32,660 bases of DNA from Caulobacter vibrioides (GCA_001449105.1 LNIY01000108.1:1-32660), one strand, 5' to 3'. Counted from the stretch's first letter, positions 14,999-23,188 are shown. The notes: generated by a model from the sequence alone, not told the origin. Program-made: numbers and translations.

Positions 14999-15490
14999 TC
15001 AGGCCGCGCGGATGCCGCTGAAGCCGCCTTCGGCCTGGGCGCCGACGATGGCGTCGTAGCCCAGGATCATGTCGACGTCCTTGCCGTTGCTGGCCAGCGG
15101 CAGGCGCAGCCACAGGATCGAGACGTGCGGCGCGCCGCGCCAGGCCAGGCTGTGCACGCCCACGCCCGGACGGCGCTCGTCGACGACCTTGTCCAGTTCC
15201 TTGCGCCAGTAGTCGGCGGCGGCGGTGTTGTAGACCTCGCTCAGCCCCTTGCCGGTGATCTCGCGGCCATAGACCGAATAGAGACCGGTGCCGGCCAGGC
15301 GCAGGCGATAGTCGCGCGGCTCGCGCACGACGTCGATCAGGCTGACCGTCGGCAGCAGCCGCTTGATGCCCGAAGGGTGAAGATCACCACGCGCAGGCAG
15401 GTTCGCCCCGCGGCGCAGGGACGCCCAGTATGCGAACATTTCCTGATGAGCGCGGGCCGCGGTCGCGGATGCGCTCAGTTGCGCGGACAT
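14999..15490 (-). CDS. mopJ: Single-domain PAS protein, probably MopJ
   Basis: The protein has 163 residues from the ATG at 15490, which has AAGGA upstream with 8-nt spacing; a longer frame to 15532 lacks this. It consists of one PAS_5-type domain, with the core LPTVSLIDVVREPRDYRLRLAGTGLYSVYGREITGKGLSEV and the C-terminal HVSILWLRLPLASNGKDVDMILGYDAI. In C. crescentus the polar PAS protein MopJ is encoded beside mucR2, and it raises CtrA levels by acting on the DivJ/PleC-DivK pathway. Identity here rests on domain type, length and that neighbourhood. A GANTC palindrome lies 26 bp upstream of the start. It lies downstream of mucR2 on the same strand, with a strong hairpin between them. Confidence 0.72.
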   Translation of the reverse strand: MSAQLSASATAARAHQEMFAYWASLRRGANLPARGDLHPSGIKRLLPTVSLIDVVREPRDYRLRLAGTGLYSVYGREITGKGLSEVYNTAAADYWRKELDKVVDERRPGVGVHSLAWRGAPHVSILWLRLPLASNGKDVDMILGYDAIVGAQAEGGFSGIRAA

Positions 15491-15515
15491 CTTCAGAGTC
15501 CTTAACAAGCCTTTG

Positions 15516-15530
15516 GAATCACGGTGATTC
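15516..15530 (-). promoter_or_regulatory. GANTC palindrome in the mopJ promoter region
   Basis: GAATCAC-G-GTGATTC is a perfect 7-bp palindrome containing two GANTC pentamers (15516-15520 and 15526-15530), the CcrM methylation target. In Caulobacter, GcrA binds promoters with methylated GANTC sites. The element lies 26-40 bp upstream of the mopJ start. Confidence 0.6.
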
Positions 15531-15626
15531 ACCGCTCATTCACTATGTCTTAAGCACCGAATCGGCGGAAGCGAAAAATGGCCGCCGCCAACAAAGATTC
15601 CGCTTGAGAGTCAATCTGGAAGCACA

Positions 15627-15657
15627 ACGCCCGGGCGCTGAAACAGCGCCCGGGCGT
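15627..15657 (-). terminator. Strong hairpin after mucR2
   Basis: Perfect 14-bp arms ACGCCCGGGCGCTG and CAGCGCCCGGGCGT enclose a 3-nt loop. It lies about 65 bp downstream of the mucR2 stop and upstream of mopJ. There is no T run on the minus strand; on the plus strand AATTTTCC follows. It may be an attenuating or RNA-stabilising hairpin rather than a full terminator. Confidence 0.65.
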
Positions 15658-15721
15658 CGGAATTTTCCACCTAGCTTAACCACAACCGATTGATTGAATT
15701 AAGGTAAATGAACGCTCAGAC

Positions 15722-16141
15722 TCAGCCTTTCCGGCCCTTTCCCGCGCCCCGACCGGTCTGACCCAGGCCCATCTGGCGGGCAAGTTCCGAGCGCGCCTTG
15801 GCGTAGTTCGGCGCAACCATGGGGTAGTCCGAAGGCAGGCCCCACTTCTCACGGTAGTCTTCGGGGCTCATGTCGTACTGCGTGCGCAGGTGGCGCTTGA
15901 GCGATTTGAACCGCCGGCCGTCCTCCAGGCAGATGATGTAGTCGGGCGTCACCGAGCGACGGACCGGCACGGCCGGCTCCTTGGGCTCGGGCGCGGCGTT
16001 CTCGGGCGAGCCGACCGCCTTGAGGGCCTCGTGCACGCTGCGGATCAGGGCCGGCATCTCCGAAGCCGGCACGGCGTTTCCGCCGACGAAGGCCGCGACG
16101 ATGCCCGCGGTAAGTTCGACGAGTGGGATCTCTTCTTCCAT
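15722..16141 (-). CDS. mucR2: MucR2, ROS/MucR-family transcription regulator
   Basis: The protein has 139 residues. The N-terminal helical part ([34 protein letters not shown]) is the oligomerisation region, and the DNA-binding domain covers about 66-125 with [15 protein letters not shown] and [20 protein letters not shown]. By alignment to Ros, Cys71 and His84 match two zinc ligands, but the second Cys is Asp74 and the last His positions are Gln88/Tyr89. In Caulobacter, MucR1 and MucR2 repress G1-phase promoters and are antagonised by SciP/CtrA logic. The mucR2 name is based on its position beside mopJ. The lysine/arginine-rich tail ([10 protein letters not shown]) is normal for the family. 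The 252-bp upstream gap is AT-richer than its surroundings. Confidence 0.85.
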   Translation of the reverse strand: MEEEIPLVELTAGIVAAFVGGNAVPASEMPALIRSVHEALKAVGSPENAAPEPKEPAVPVRRSVTPDYIICLEDGRRFKSLKRHLRTQYDMSPEDYREKWGLPSDYPMVAPNYAKARSELARQMGLGQTGRGAGKGRKG

Positions 16142-16393
16142 GACGCCTCTCCCGTTCCGTTTATCTTTCTCGACGCACGCTCGGCTTGGGCGCGCTAAGT
16201 TGCATCATGGATAGACGCGTCAATAAAGCCGGGCAATAGCTACCGCAGCGGAATATTGATTGACTATCGACGCAGGTCGACACCTCGGCAACTTAAGGTC
16301 GCGAGGCTAAAATTCAGATTTTATGGATTTTGACTGAACGCGTTCGACCAACCTGACCGCGCAGGCTACCAGCCCGCCCGGCGAAGCTGATCC
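16142..16393. other. AT-richer gap upstream of mucR2
   Basis: The stretch 16190-16330 contains several A/T runs (AATATTGATTGACTAT, AAAATTCAGATTTTATGG), unusual in this GC-rich window. MucR proteins bind AT-rich DNA in minor-groove fashion, and autoregulation is common, so this is a plausible MucR target and promoter region. No gene or clear -35/-10 pair was found. Confidence 0.4.
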
Positions 16394-17605
16394 CTAGCGT
16401 CCAAAATCCCGCGACAGGGCCAGCATGGCCGCGCGCTGGGGCACCGAGTACTCGTCGATGGCGTCGACGTCGCCGTCGCGGATGGCCTTCAGCAGGGCCG
16501 GCGTCAGGGCCGAGGACAGCGACCAGTTCCAGTAGCGCAGCACGGTCTGGGCCCGGTCGACGGCGATGGCGTCGAACACCGCCAGCACCCGCTCCAGGCC
16601 CGGCGACGGCGCGCCGTCGGCGTCGGCCTCCGGACGGCGCAGGCCGCGCCACAACGCCCGCACCGCCGCGCGCGGCAGGCCCGTGGCCTTGCAGAGGATG
16701 GCGATCGGCTCGCCGCCCTGGTCGGTGAATATCTTGGCGCCGGTCATCGGCTTGAGACCGGCCAGATACGAGATTTCCTCGGCCGTTTCGCGCGTCAGGC
16801 CGGTCTGGGCGGCCGCGACGGCGTCCTCCAGGCTGTCGAACGGGCTCTTGGCGATGGCCGCCCGGTTGCGCTGGCGACGCTCGATGAATTGCAGGGCCTT
16901 GCGCGACAGCGGGTCCTGCCATCCCTCCTCCGAGGCCACGGCGAAGACGTCGCCGACCGCGTCCTGCAGGATTTCGCGCGAGACGGCGAAGCGCTGGAGG
17001 ATCGTGCGGCGGGCCTCGGCGTCGGCCCACCAGAACATCACGTAGGCGTGGCTAGGGCGCAGCTCGGCGCGCTTGAGCAGCAGGGCGATCAGGCCGGGAT
17101 TGTCGCGCGTCAGGGCCACGACGTTCTCGACGCCCTGGTGGCTGAAACGAGCCAGCTCGTTGCGCAGCAGGGCCTCGACCACCGTGATCTCGCCCATGTC
17201 GACCAGGGCGTCGGCCACCACCTCGCCCACGCCGCGGCGGATGGCGATCAGGCGCCGGTGCTCCTGGGTGGCCTGGTAGAGGCAGTCGATCAGGTCGGCG
17301 TCCGACAGGTTGGGCGAGTTCTCGAGCAGGGCCCGGGCCACCGCGACCTCGTCGCGCAGCAGCAGGCGCACCAGCGAGCCGGGCATGTCGGACAGGTTGG
17401 CCAGGCGCCGGGCGACCTTCTCGCGCTCGTCGACCACCGCCTCGCGCAGCATCTCGACCAGCAGGTCGGCGCACATCGCCCGCTCGAAGGCGTTGATGCG
17501 GCTGGCCGGCAGGCAGACCACGTCGGCCAGACGCTTCAGGAGAGCGGCGCGCGACTTGGGCGGAACGGCGATCGGCTTGGCGAAGGGCGAAATCGGGTCG
17601 GTCAT
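16394..17605 (-). CDS. DUF2336 protein
   Basis: The protein has 403 residues, predicted to be entirely helical with HEAT-like repetition: recurring units such as ADLLVEMLREAVVDEREKVARRLANL, DEVAVARALLENSPNLSDADLI and EVVADALVDMGEITVVEALLRNELARF. This is the DUF2336 pattern, found mainly in alphaproteobacteria, where function is undefined. There is no signal peptide and no membrane segment. Helical repeat folds of this kind generally serve as protein-binding scaffolds; that is inference. It is upstream of mucR2 on the same strand but 252 bp away, so probably separately expressed. A minus-strand GCTAATCC about 70 bp upstream resembles the Caulobacter -10 consensus, and a GATTC lies nearby at 17687. 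Confidence 0.82.
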   Translation of the reverse strand: MTDPISPFAKPIAVPPKSRAALLKRLADVVCLPASRINAFERAMCADLLVEMLREAVVDEREKVARRLANLSDMPGSLVRLLLRDEVAVARALLENSPNLSDADLIDCLYQATQEHRRLIAIRRGVGEVVADALVDMGEITVVEALLRNELARFSHQGVENVVALTRDNPGLIALLLKRAELRPSHAYVMFWWADAEARRTILQRFAVSREILQDAVGDVFAVASEEGWQDPLSRKALQFIERRQRNRAAIAKSPFDSLEDAVAAAQTGLTRETAEEISYLAGLKPMTGAKIFTDQGGEPIAILCKATGLPRAAVRALWRGLRRPEADADGAPSPGLERVLAVFDAIAVDRAQTVLRYWNWSLSSALTPALLKAIRDGDVDAIDEYSVPQRAAMLALSRDFGR

Positions 17606-17766
17606 GATCTTCCTGGCGGCGAGGCCCCGGTCGCCGATGCTTACGAACCTAGACGGTAACGCCCTTAAGTTCGGATTAGCGCCAGGGATTCTCCCGCCAG
17701 GGGAATTTGCGGCCTAAGGCCGCGCTTCGCCAGAGCTTCTTCTCGACTCCAACTCGCTCCAAAGCT

Positions 17767-17880
17767 CGTCATCCCGGCCGCAGCGAAGCGGAGAGCCGGG
17801 ACCCAGGGGGAACTGCACTGCCCCTGGCCCCTGGGTCCCGGCTCTGCGGCCCGCTTCGCGAGCCTTCGGCCGGGATGACG
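17767..17880. repeat. Palindromic repeat family B, copy 3
   Basis: It runs from CGTCATCCCGGCCG to CGGCCGGGATGACG, with inner arms around AGCCGGGACCCAGGGG and CCCCTGGGTCCCGGCT. It fills the gap (17606-17921) between the DUF2336 gene start and the crotonase gene stop. On the minus strand the crotonase transcript would run into it. The rest of that gap holds only the DUF2336 promoter region. Confidence 0.85.
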
Positions 17881-17921
17881 AACATTGAGGATCTGAGCGC
17901 CTGGGTTTTTCCGAGCATGCT

Positions 17922-18806
17922 CTAGCGGAACTCGCGCGGTTCCCACTCCGGCCAGATGTCGGGCAGGTCGGTGGAGACGCGATCGGGATAGGCGGGCGCG
18001 CGCTTCTCCAGGAACGAGGTCACCCCCTCCTTGGCGTCGCCCGAGGCGCCGCGCGACTGGATGGCGCGGCTGTCGGCCTTGTGGGCCTCCATCGGATGGT
18101 CGGCCCCGGCCATGCGCCACAGCAGCTGGCGCGTCAGGGCGACGGAAACGGGGGCGGTGTTGTCGGCGATCTCGCGGGCCAGGGCGCGGGCGGCGGGCAG
18201 CAGGTCGCCCGGCGCGTGCAGCGAGCGGACGAAGCCGCGCTCCCTGGCCTCGGTCGCCGGGAAGACCCGGCCGGTGTAGCACCACTCCAGCGCCGTCTGC
18301 AGGCCGACCAGGCGCGGCAGGAACCAGGACGAGCAGGCCTCGGGCGTGATGCCCCGACGGGCGAAGACGAAGCCGAACTTGGCGTCTTCGGACGCCAGGC
18401 GGATGTCCATGGCCAGTTGCATGGTCGCCCCGACGCCCACCGCCGGGCCGTTCACCGCGGCGATTACCGGCTTGAGGCTGTCGTAGATGCGCAGGGTCAC
18501 GCGGCCGCCGCCGTCGCGATAGACGTCGCCGACCTTGCCCTCCTCGCGCTCCAGCGCCTGGGGCGAGGTGCGATCGAAGGTGGCCCCGCCGCTCGACAGG
18601 TCGGCCCCGGCGCAGAAGGCCCGGCCCGCGCCGGTGACGATCACCACCTTCACCGCGTCGTCGGCGTCGGTGATGTCGAAGACCTCGATCAGCTCCTTCA
18701 TCATCCGGGCGGTGAAGGCGTTGAGCTTGTCGGGCCGGTTCAGGGTGATCGTCGCGATCCCGTCCTCGACGGCGTAGAGCAGGGTCTCGAAGGTCGGCTG
18801 CGACAT
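17922..18806 (-). CDS. Crotonase-family enzyme lacking both hydratase glutamates
   Basis: The protein has 294 residues. The crotonase fold is clear: ITLNRPDKLNAFT, the first oxyanion loop AFCAGADL (64-70), and the second near VGVGATMQLAMDIRLASEDAKFGFVFARRG. Aligned with rat enoyl-CoA hydratase, the catalytic Glu144 falls at Thr128 and Glu164 at Phe148, so ordinary hydration is doubtful. A conserved acid remains at Glu156 in ITPEACSSWFLPR, a motif common in uncharacterised crotonases annotated as hydratases or isomerases. The substrate should be an acyl-CoA. It heads the same-strand group with the P450 gene upstream (236 bp away, family B repeat between). I would not name a reaction. Confidence 0.85.
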   Translation of the reverse strand: MSQPTFETLLYAVEDGIATITLNRPDKLNAFTARMMKELIEVFDITDADDAVKVVIVTGAGRAFCAGADLSSGGATFDRTSPQALEREEGKVGDVYRDGGGRVTLRIYDSLKPVIAAVNGPAVGVGATMQLAMDIRLASEDAKFGFVFARRGITPEACSSWFLPRLVGLQTALEWCYTGRVFPATEARERGFVRSLHAPGDLLPAARALAREIADNTAPVSVALTRQLLWRMAGADHPMEAHKADSRAIQSRGASGDAKEGVTSFLEKRAPAYPDRVSTDLPDIWPEWEPREFR

Positions 18807-18885
18807 GGGGCGGGCTCCCTGGATGATTTAAACAACCGTATGACCGCTTGCCGCATATGCACAACCCCTCCCCCTCGCCTCCGCT

Positions 18886-19023
18886 CGTCATCCCGGCCGC
18901 AGCGAAGCGGAGAGCCGGGACCCAGGGGCCGGCGCAGTGCAGCGGCCATCGCAGCCGGCAACCCAGTCGCCGCGCCCAGTCCCCTGGGTCCCGGATAAGC
19001 CCTGCGGGCTTTCCGGGATGACG
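18886..19023. repeat. Palindromic repeat family B, copy 4
   Basis: It runs from CGTCATCCCGGCCGCAG to TTTCCGGGATGACG, with inner arms GGGACCCAGGGG and CCCCTGGGTCCC. It lies between the P450 stop and the crotonase start, so it may separate the two minus-strand transcripts. Confidence 0.85.
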
Positions 19024-19041
19024 GCGGTTTTTGGAGAAGGA

Positions 19042-20379
19042 CTAAACCGCCCGCCGCACCCCCAGCTTGCTGATCGCGTGCACGAAGTTGTTGGCCGCGA
19101 TCTCCGTGCTTCCGGTCCATTCCAGGTCGGGGAACCTCGCCAGGATCTGGCGGTAGGCCTCCTCCAGCTGGATCTGGGCGACGCGTTTGCCCAGGCACGT
19201 GTGCGGGCCGTAGCCGAAGGCCACGTGCTTGCCGGCGTTGGCCCGCGTCACGTCCAGGCGATCGGGATCGGCGAACACCGCCGGGTCGCGGTTGGCCGCG
19301 CCGTAGTACATGACCACCTTCTCGCCCTCGGCGATCTGCTGGCCGGCCACCTCGACGTCGCGCGTCGCGGTGCGGCGCATGTAGATCACCGGACTGACCA
19401 TGCGGATGAACTCGTCCACCGCGCCGGGCAGCAGCGAGGGGTCCTCGATCAGCCGCTGCTTCTGCTCGGGGAACTCGGTCAGCAGCCGCATGGCGCCCGA
19501 CAGGGTGTTTCGCGTCGTGTCGTTGCCGGCGAAGACGATCAGCAGCCATGAGCCGTCCAGATACTCGTCGGCCAGCAGGTCGCCGTCGACCTGGGCGCGG
19601 GCGATGGCCGTCATCAGGTCCTGCCTGGGATCCTCGCGGCGCTTGAGCAGCATGGTGCGGCCGTAGTCGAACATCGCCTCGACGTTCTCGTTGAAGTCGG
19701 CGACGAACTGCATGAGCTCCAGCGTCGGGGTGATGGGCGCCATCGCCTGATGCACGGCCAGATCCTGGGCGCGCTCCAGATAGTGCATCCAGGTCAGGAA
19801 CTTGGTCCGGTCCTCGGGCGGCACGCCGAGGATCTCGCACAGGGTGAACAGCGGCAGGATCGAGGAGAAATGCTCGACCATGTCGATCTCGGCCCCACCG
19901 GCCAGCAGCGGCTCCATCTCGTCGAGCAGGCGCGTGACCTCGCCCCTCACCTTCTCGGTCAGGCCGCGCAGGTAGGCGGCGGTGAAATAGGGCATGTGCT
20001 CGCGACGCAGCTGCAGGTGATGCGGCGCGTCGAGATTGATCATGGTGTCCATGGTCGCCCGGAACAGCAGGGCGTGGCGCCTGTCCGGCGGCCCCATCGA
20101 CATCAGGATTCCGCCCTTCTGCGAGGAGAAGGTCTCCGGGTCGCCGTTCACGCGCATGACGTCCTCATGGCGGGTGACGGCCCAGAAGCCCGGCCCGCCG
20201 AACGGCTCGCCGTGCCACATCACCGGGGCCTCAGCCCGCATCCGCGCGAAGTCGGCGAAGGGCTGGCCCTGGGTGAAGCGGAAGATGTCGGCCAGGTCGA
20301 CGCCGTCGAGGGTGGGATAGACCTTGGGGGCCCCAGGCCCCGGCCGGCCGTCGACCACCGTCTTGCTGATCAGTTCCAT
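19042..20379 (-). CDS. Cytochrome P450
   Basis: The protein has 445 residues, a full-length soluble bacterial P450. The oxygen-binding I helix holds AGNDTT (284-289); the K-helix ExxR is Glu323-Arg326; the heme loop FGYGPHTCLG places the thiolate ligand at Cys395. The N-terminal region has no membrane anchor. The AGNDTTRN form is frequent in bacterial P450s that oxidise terpenoid, alkyl or steroid side chains (e.g. CYP124/125-like), but a CYP family cannot be assigned by eye. Ferredoxin and reductase partners are not encoded in the window. It is divergent from an acyl-CoA ligase (204-bp shared gap) and near crotonase, SDR and MaoC genes, suggesting oxidation followed by CoA activation and a beta-oxidation-like pathway. 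Confidence 0.92.
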   Translation of the reverse strand: MELISKTVVDGRPGPGAPKVYPTLDGVDLADIFRFTQGQPFADFARMRAEAPVMWHGEPFGGPGFWAVTRHEDVMRVNGDPETFSSQKGGILMSMGPPDRRHALLFRATMDTMINLDAPHHLQLRREHMPYFTAAYLRGLTEKVRGEVTRLLDEMEPLLAGGAEIDMVEHFSSILPLFTLCEILGVPPEDRTKFLTWMHYLERAQDLAVHQAMAPITPTLELMQFVADFNENVEAMFDYGRTMLLKRREDPRQDLMTAIARAQVDGDLLADEYLDGSWLLIVFAGNDTTRNTLSGAMRLLTEFPEQKQRLIEDPSLLPGAVDEFIRMVSPVIYMRRTATRDVEVAGQQIAEGEKVVMYYGAANRDPAVFADPDRLDVTRANAGKHVAFGYGPHTCLGKRVAQIQLEEAYRQILARFPDLEWTGSTEIAANNFVHAISKLGVRRAV

Positions 20380-20583
20380 GCGCTCGCCTCCCGCGAAACG
20401 TCGTTATGGAACGCACGATCACCCAGGATTGCGCGGCCGCCAACGGCGCCCCTACGGCAACTTGCGCGAGCGTCGGGCCTTGGGTCATGCTCCTGACTGA
20501 ACGCCGATCATGCGGGACACACGCGGACGGCGCCTGGGAGAGAAACGGCCGGCCTCGCCTGGGCGAGCGGCCCAGGAGGTCGC

Positions 20584-22122
20584 ATGCATCCGAGCGTCCA
20601 CGCCCGCACCCAGCCCGACAAGCCCGCCTTCGTAATGGCCGGCTCGGGCGAGAGCGTCACCTACAAGGAGCTCGACGAGCGCTCCAACCAGGGGGCGCAG
20701 CTCTTCCGGTCGATGGGCCTGGGCGTCGGCGACGTGGTCGCCATCCTGCTCGACAACCATCCGCGCTACCTGGAGATCGCCTGGGCGGCCCAGCGGGCGG
20801 GGCTCTACTACACCTGCATCTCGACCAAGCTGACCGCGCCCGAGGTCGAGTACATCGTCAAGGACTGCGGGGCCAAGGCGCTGATCGCGGGACCCGCGCT
20901 GGACGCCGTCTCGCTGGCGCTGGCGCCGCTGATACCCGGCGTGGCCCTGCTGCGGGTGGACGGGGCGGCCGGCCCCTACGGCGACTTCGACGCCGCCCGC
21001 GCGGCCATGCCGACCCGTCCGATCGCCGATGAGACCTCGGGCTCGGACATGCTCTACTCCTCGGGCACGACCGGGCGGCCCAAGGGGGTGAAGCCCGCCC
21101 TGAACGGCGCGCCGATCGACGCGCCCCACGCCTTGCAGATGATGGCCCAGCACCTGTTCAAGCTGGACGGCGACAGCGTCTACCTCTCGCCCGCGCCGCT
21201 CTATCACGCCGCCCCGCTGCGCTGGTGCATGAGCGTGCACAAGCTGGGCGGCACGGTGGTGGTGATGGAGAAGTTCGATCCGGAGACCGCCCTGTCCCTG
21301 ATCGAGGAGCATAAGGCCACCTGCGGCCAGTTCGTGCCGACCCACTTCGTACGGATGCTGAAGCTGCCGGAGGCGACGCGGGCCAAGTACGACGTCTCGA
21401 CCATGCGCTCGGCGATCCACGCCGCCGCCCCCTGCCCCGTGCCGGTCAAGGAACAGATGATCGGCTGGTGGGGGCCGGTGATCTACGAGTACTACGCCGG
21501 CACCGAGGGCAACGGCTTCTGCTGGATCGACAGCAAGAGCTGGCTGGAGCGGCGCGGCTCTGTGGGTCAGGCGGCGCTGGGCGAGCTGCGCATCTGCGAC
21601 GAGGCCGGCGATCCCCTGCCCGCCCGCAGCGAGGGCGTGGTCTACTTCGCCAACGGCCCGGCGGTGACCTATCATAACGCCCCGGAAAAGACGGCCGAGA
21701 GCTACAACAAGCACGGCTGGACGACGCTGGGCGACGTGGGCTGGGCCGACGAGGACGGCTATCTCTACCTGACCGACCGCAAGAGCTTCATGATCATCTC
21801 CGGCGGGGTGAACATCTATCCGCAGGAGATCGAGAACCTCCTGATCACCCACCCCAGGGTCGCCGACGCCGCCGTGGTCGGCGCCCCCGACGAGGAAATG
21901 GGCGAAAAGGTGGTGGCGGTGATCCAGCCGCTGGACTGGGACGACGCCGGCGAGGCCCTGGCCGCCGAACTGCTGGCCTTCACACGCGACAACCTCAGCC
22001 ACGTGAAGGCCCCGCGCCAGGTCGACTTCGTGCGCGAGCTGCCCAGGCACCCGACGGGCAAGCTCTACAAGCGGCTGGTCCGGGATGCGTACTGGGGCAA
22101 GACGGAGGGGCGGATCGTTTGA
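20584..22122 (+). CDS. Acyl-CoA synthetase (AMP-forming ligase)
   Basis: The protein has 512 residues from the ATG at 20584, preceded by AGGAGG at ideal distance. The AMP-binding P-loop is YSSGTTGRPKG (158-168). Further motifs are YYAGTEGNG (A5-like), the TLGDVGWADEDGYLYLTDR hinge (A7-A8), SGGVNIYPQEIE, and near the end PTGKLYKR with the catalytic lysine. It activates a carboxylic acid as acyl-AMP and then acyl-CoA; the chain type is not shown by the sequence. The N-terminus (MHPSVHARTQPDKPAFVMAGSG) is typical of a group annotated as fatty-acid or carboxylic-acid CoA ligases. It is divergent from the P450 and is followed by the nucleotidyltransferase-fold gene. Confidence 0.9.
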   Translation: MHPSVHARTQPDKPAFVMAGSGESVTYKELDERSNQGAQLFRSMGLGVGDVVAILLDNHPRYLEIAWAAQRAGLYYTCISTKLTAPEVEYIVKDCGAKALIAGPALDAVSLALAPLIPGVALLRVDGAAGPYGDFDAARAAMPTRPIADETSGSDMLYSSGTTGRPKGVKPALNGAPIDAPHALQMMAQHLFKLDGDSVYLSPAPLYHAAPLRWCMSVHKLGGTVVVMEKFDPETALSLIEEHKATCGQFVPTHFVRMLKLPEATRAKYDVSTMRSAIHAAAPCPVPVKEQMIGWWGPVIYEYYAGTEGNGFCWIDSKSWLERRGSVGQAALGELRICDEAGDPLPARSEGVVYFANGPAVTYHNAPEKTAESYNKHGWTTLGDVGWADEDGYLYLTDRKSFMIISGGVNIYPQEIENLLITHPRVADAAVVGAPDEEMGEKVVAVIQPLDWDDAGEALAAELLAFTRDNLSHVKAPRQVDFVRELPRHPTGKLYKRLVRDAYWGKTEGRIV

Positions 22123-22130
22123 GGCCCGGA

Positions 22131-22165
22131 AAGTTATACGCAGATTCCGGAATTGCGTATAACTT
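22131..22165 (+). promoter_or_regulatory. Nested palindromic operator upstream of the nucleotidyltransferase-fold gene
   Basis: AAGTTATACGCA (22131-22142) and TGCGTATAACTT (22154-22165) are perfect 12-bp inverted arms. The 11-bp spacer contains a second perfect palindrome, ATTCCGGAAT. The right arm ends 6 bp before the start codon, and a GATTC methylation site lies in the spacer. The A/T content of the arms stands out from the surroundings. It is either a promoter-operator or an RNA hairpin covering the ribosome-binding region. Confidence 0.75.
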
Positions 22166-22171
22166 CACGCC

Positions 22172-23188
22172 ATGATCGACCGACTGCCGCTCTCGGCCAG
22201 CACCAGCTACGCGGAACTGATGGAGCGGCTGCGACTGGCCCGCTTCAGCGAGTTTCCGCCGGGGGCGAGCTTCGTCTCCAAGACGGTCAAGAACCGCCTC
22301 TACTGGTATGTCCAGATGCCGACCGGCGGGGCGCAAAGCCGCAAGCAGGTCTATATCGGTCCGGATAGCGACGCCCTGCGTGAACGCATGGCCCGGCACG
22401 GCGAACATCGCGCCGACGTCGAGGATCGTCGCCGGTTGGTGGCGGCCATCATCGCCTCCGGCGCGCCCAGACCCGACCGGACCAGCGGCGAAATCATCGG
22501 CGCCTTCGCCCAGGCGGGCGTCTTCCGACTGCGTGCGCTGCTGATCGGCACTGTGGCTTTCCAGACCTATGCCGCCCATCTGAGCGTTCGCCTCACCACG
22601 GCCAGCTTGGCGACCCTGGACCTCGACCTCGCGCAGGACTTCGGCATCGCCTCGAACGTTGACGATGCTCTGGAAAAGTCGATCCTGGAGATCCTGAAGG
22701 ACTGCGATCCGCGCTTCACGCCGGTCAGCTATGCCTTCGACGCGGCGCGAACGACGAGCTACGCCTTGGGTGAACGCTATCGCGTAGACGTGCTGACGAC
22801 CAACCGAGGCGCACCGCGCGATGCGCCGTCGTTCCTGCCGACCTTGCGCAGCGACGCCGTGCCTCTGCCCTATATGGACTTCCTGCTGCGCGACCCGATC
22901 GAGACGGCGGTCCTGCACGGCGGCGGCGCGCTGGTGAACGTACCGGCGCCGGCACGCTACGCGGTCCACAAGCTGATCGTCAGCCGCGACCGCAAGGTGA
23001 ACCCGGAAAAGGGCCTGAAGGACCGCATGCAAGCCCAGGCCCTGATCCGCGCCCTGTCCAAGGACGATCCCTACGCCCTGCGCGAAGCCTATGCCGAGGC
23101 GCGAGGACGGGGCGAGACCTGGCGGCAGTTGCTGGACGAAGCGATCGGCCTGTTGCCCGAGGATGCGCGGCGGGCGCTCGGGGACTGA
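22172..23188 (+). CDS. GSU2403-family nucleotidyltransferase-fold protein
   Basis: The protein has 338 residues. A preceding region (about 35-65, LYWYVQMPTGGAQSRKQVYIGPDSDALRERM) is the conserved N-terminal segment of this family. The nucleotidyltransferase-like core starts near 122 with LLIGTVAFQTYAAHL (glycine-threonine pair at 126-127), then TLDLDLA with Asp150-x-Asp152, the usual metal-binding pair. The C-terminal helical part contains VPAPARYAVHKLIVSRDR (about 255-272), which resembles the K-helix of NTP_transf_8 proteins. Biochemical function is unknown; relatives are often compared with minimal nucleotidyltransferase toxins or antitoxins, but I see no HEPN partner gene. It sits alone between lipid-catabolism genes behind its own palindrome, with no visible Shine-Dalgarno, so it may be a recent arrival. 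Confidence 0.75.
   Translation: MIDRLPLSASTSYAELMERLRLARFSEFPPGASFVSKTVKNRLYWYVQMPTGGAQSRKQVYIGPDSDALRERMARHGEHRADVEDRRRLVAAIIASGAPRPDRTSGEIIGAFAQAGVFRLRALLIGTVAFQTYAAHLSVRLTTASLATLDLDLAQDFGIASNVDDALEKSILEILKDCDPRFTPVSYAFDAARTTSYALGERYRVDVLTTNRGAPRDAPSFLPTLRSDAVPLPYMDFLLRDPIETAVLHGGGALVNVPAPARYAVHKLIVSRDRKVNPEKGLKDRMQAQALIRALSKDDPYALREAYAEARGRGETWRQLLDEAIGLLPEDARRALGD

Noticed and set aside
22131..22165. Resemblance of the palindrome to a loxP-like recombination site
   Set aside because: Shared words (ATAACTT, TATACG) are in a different order, the arms are 12 bp with an 11-bp symmetric spacer, and there is no recombinase gene nearby.
22172..23188. Toxin-antitoxin pair involving the nucleotidyltransferase-fold gene
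   Set aside because: No HEPN or other small partner gene is adjacent: the neighbours are a CoA ligase and an SDR. A single-gene unit remains possible.
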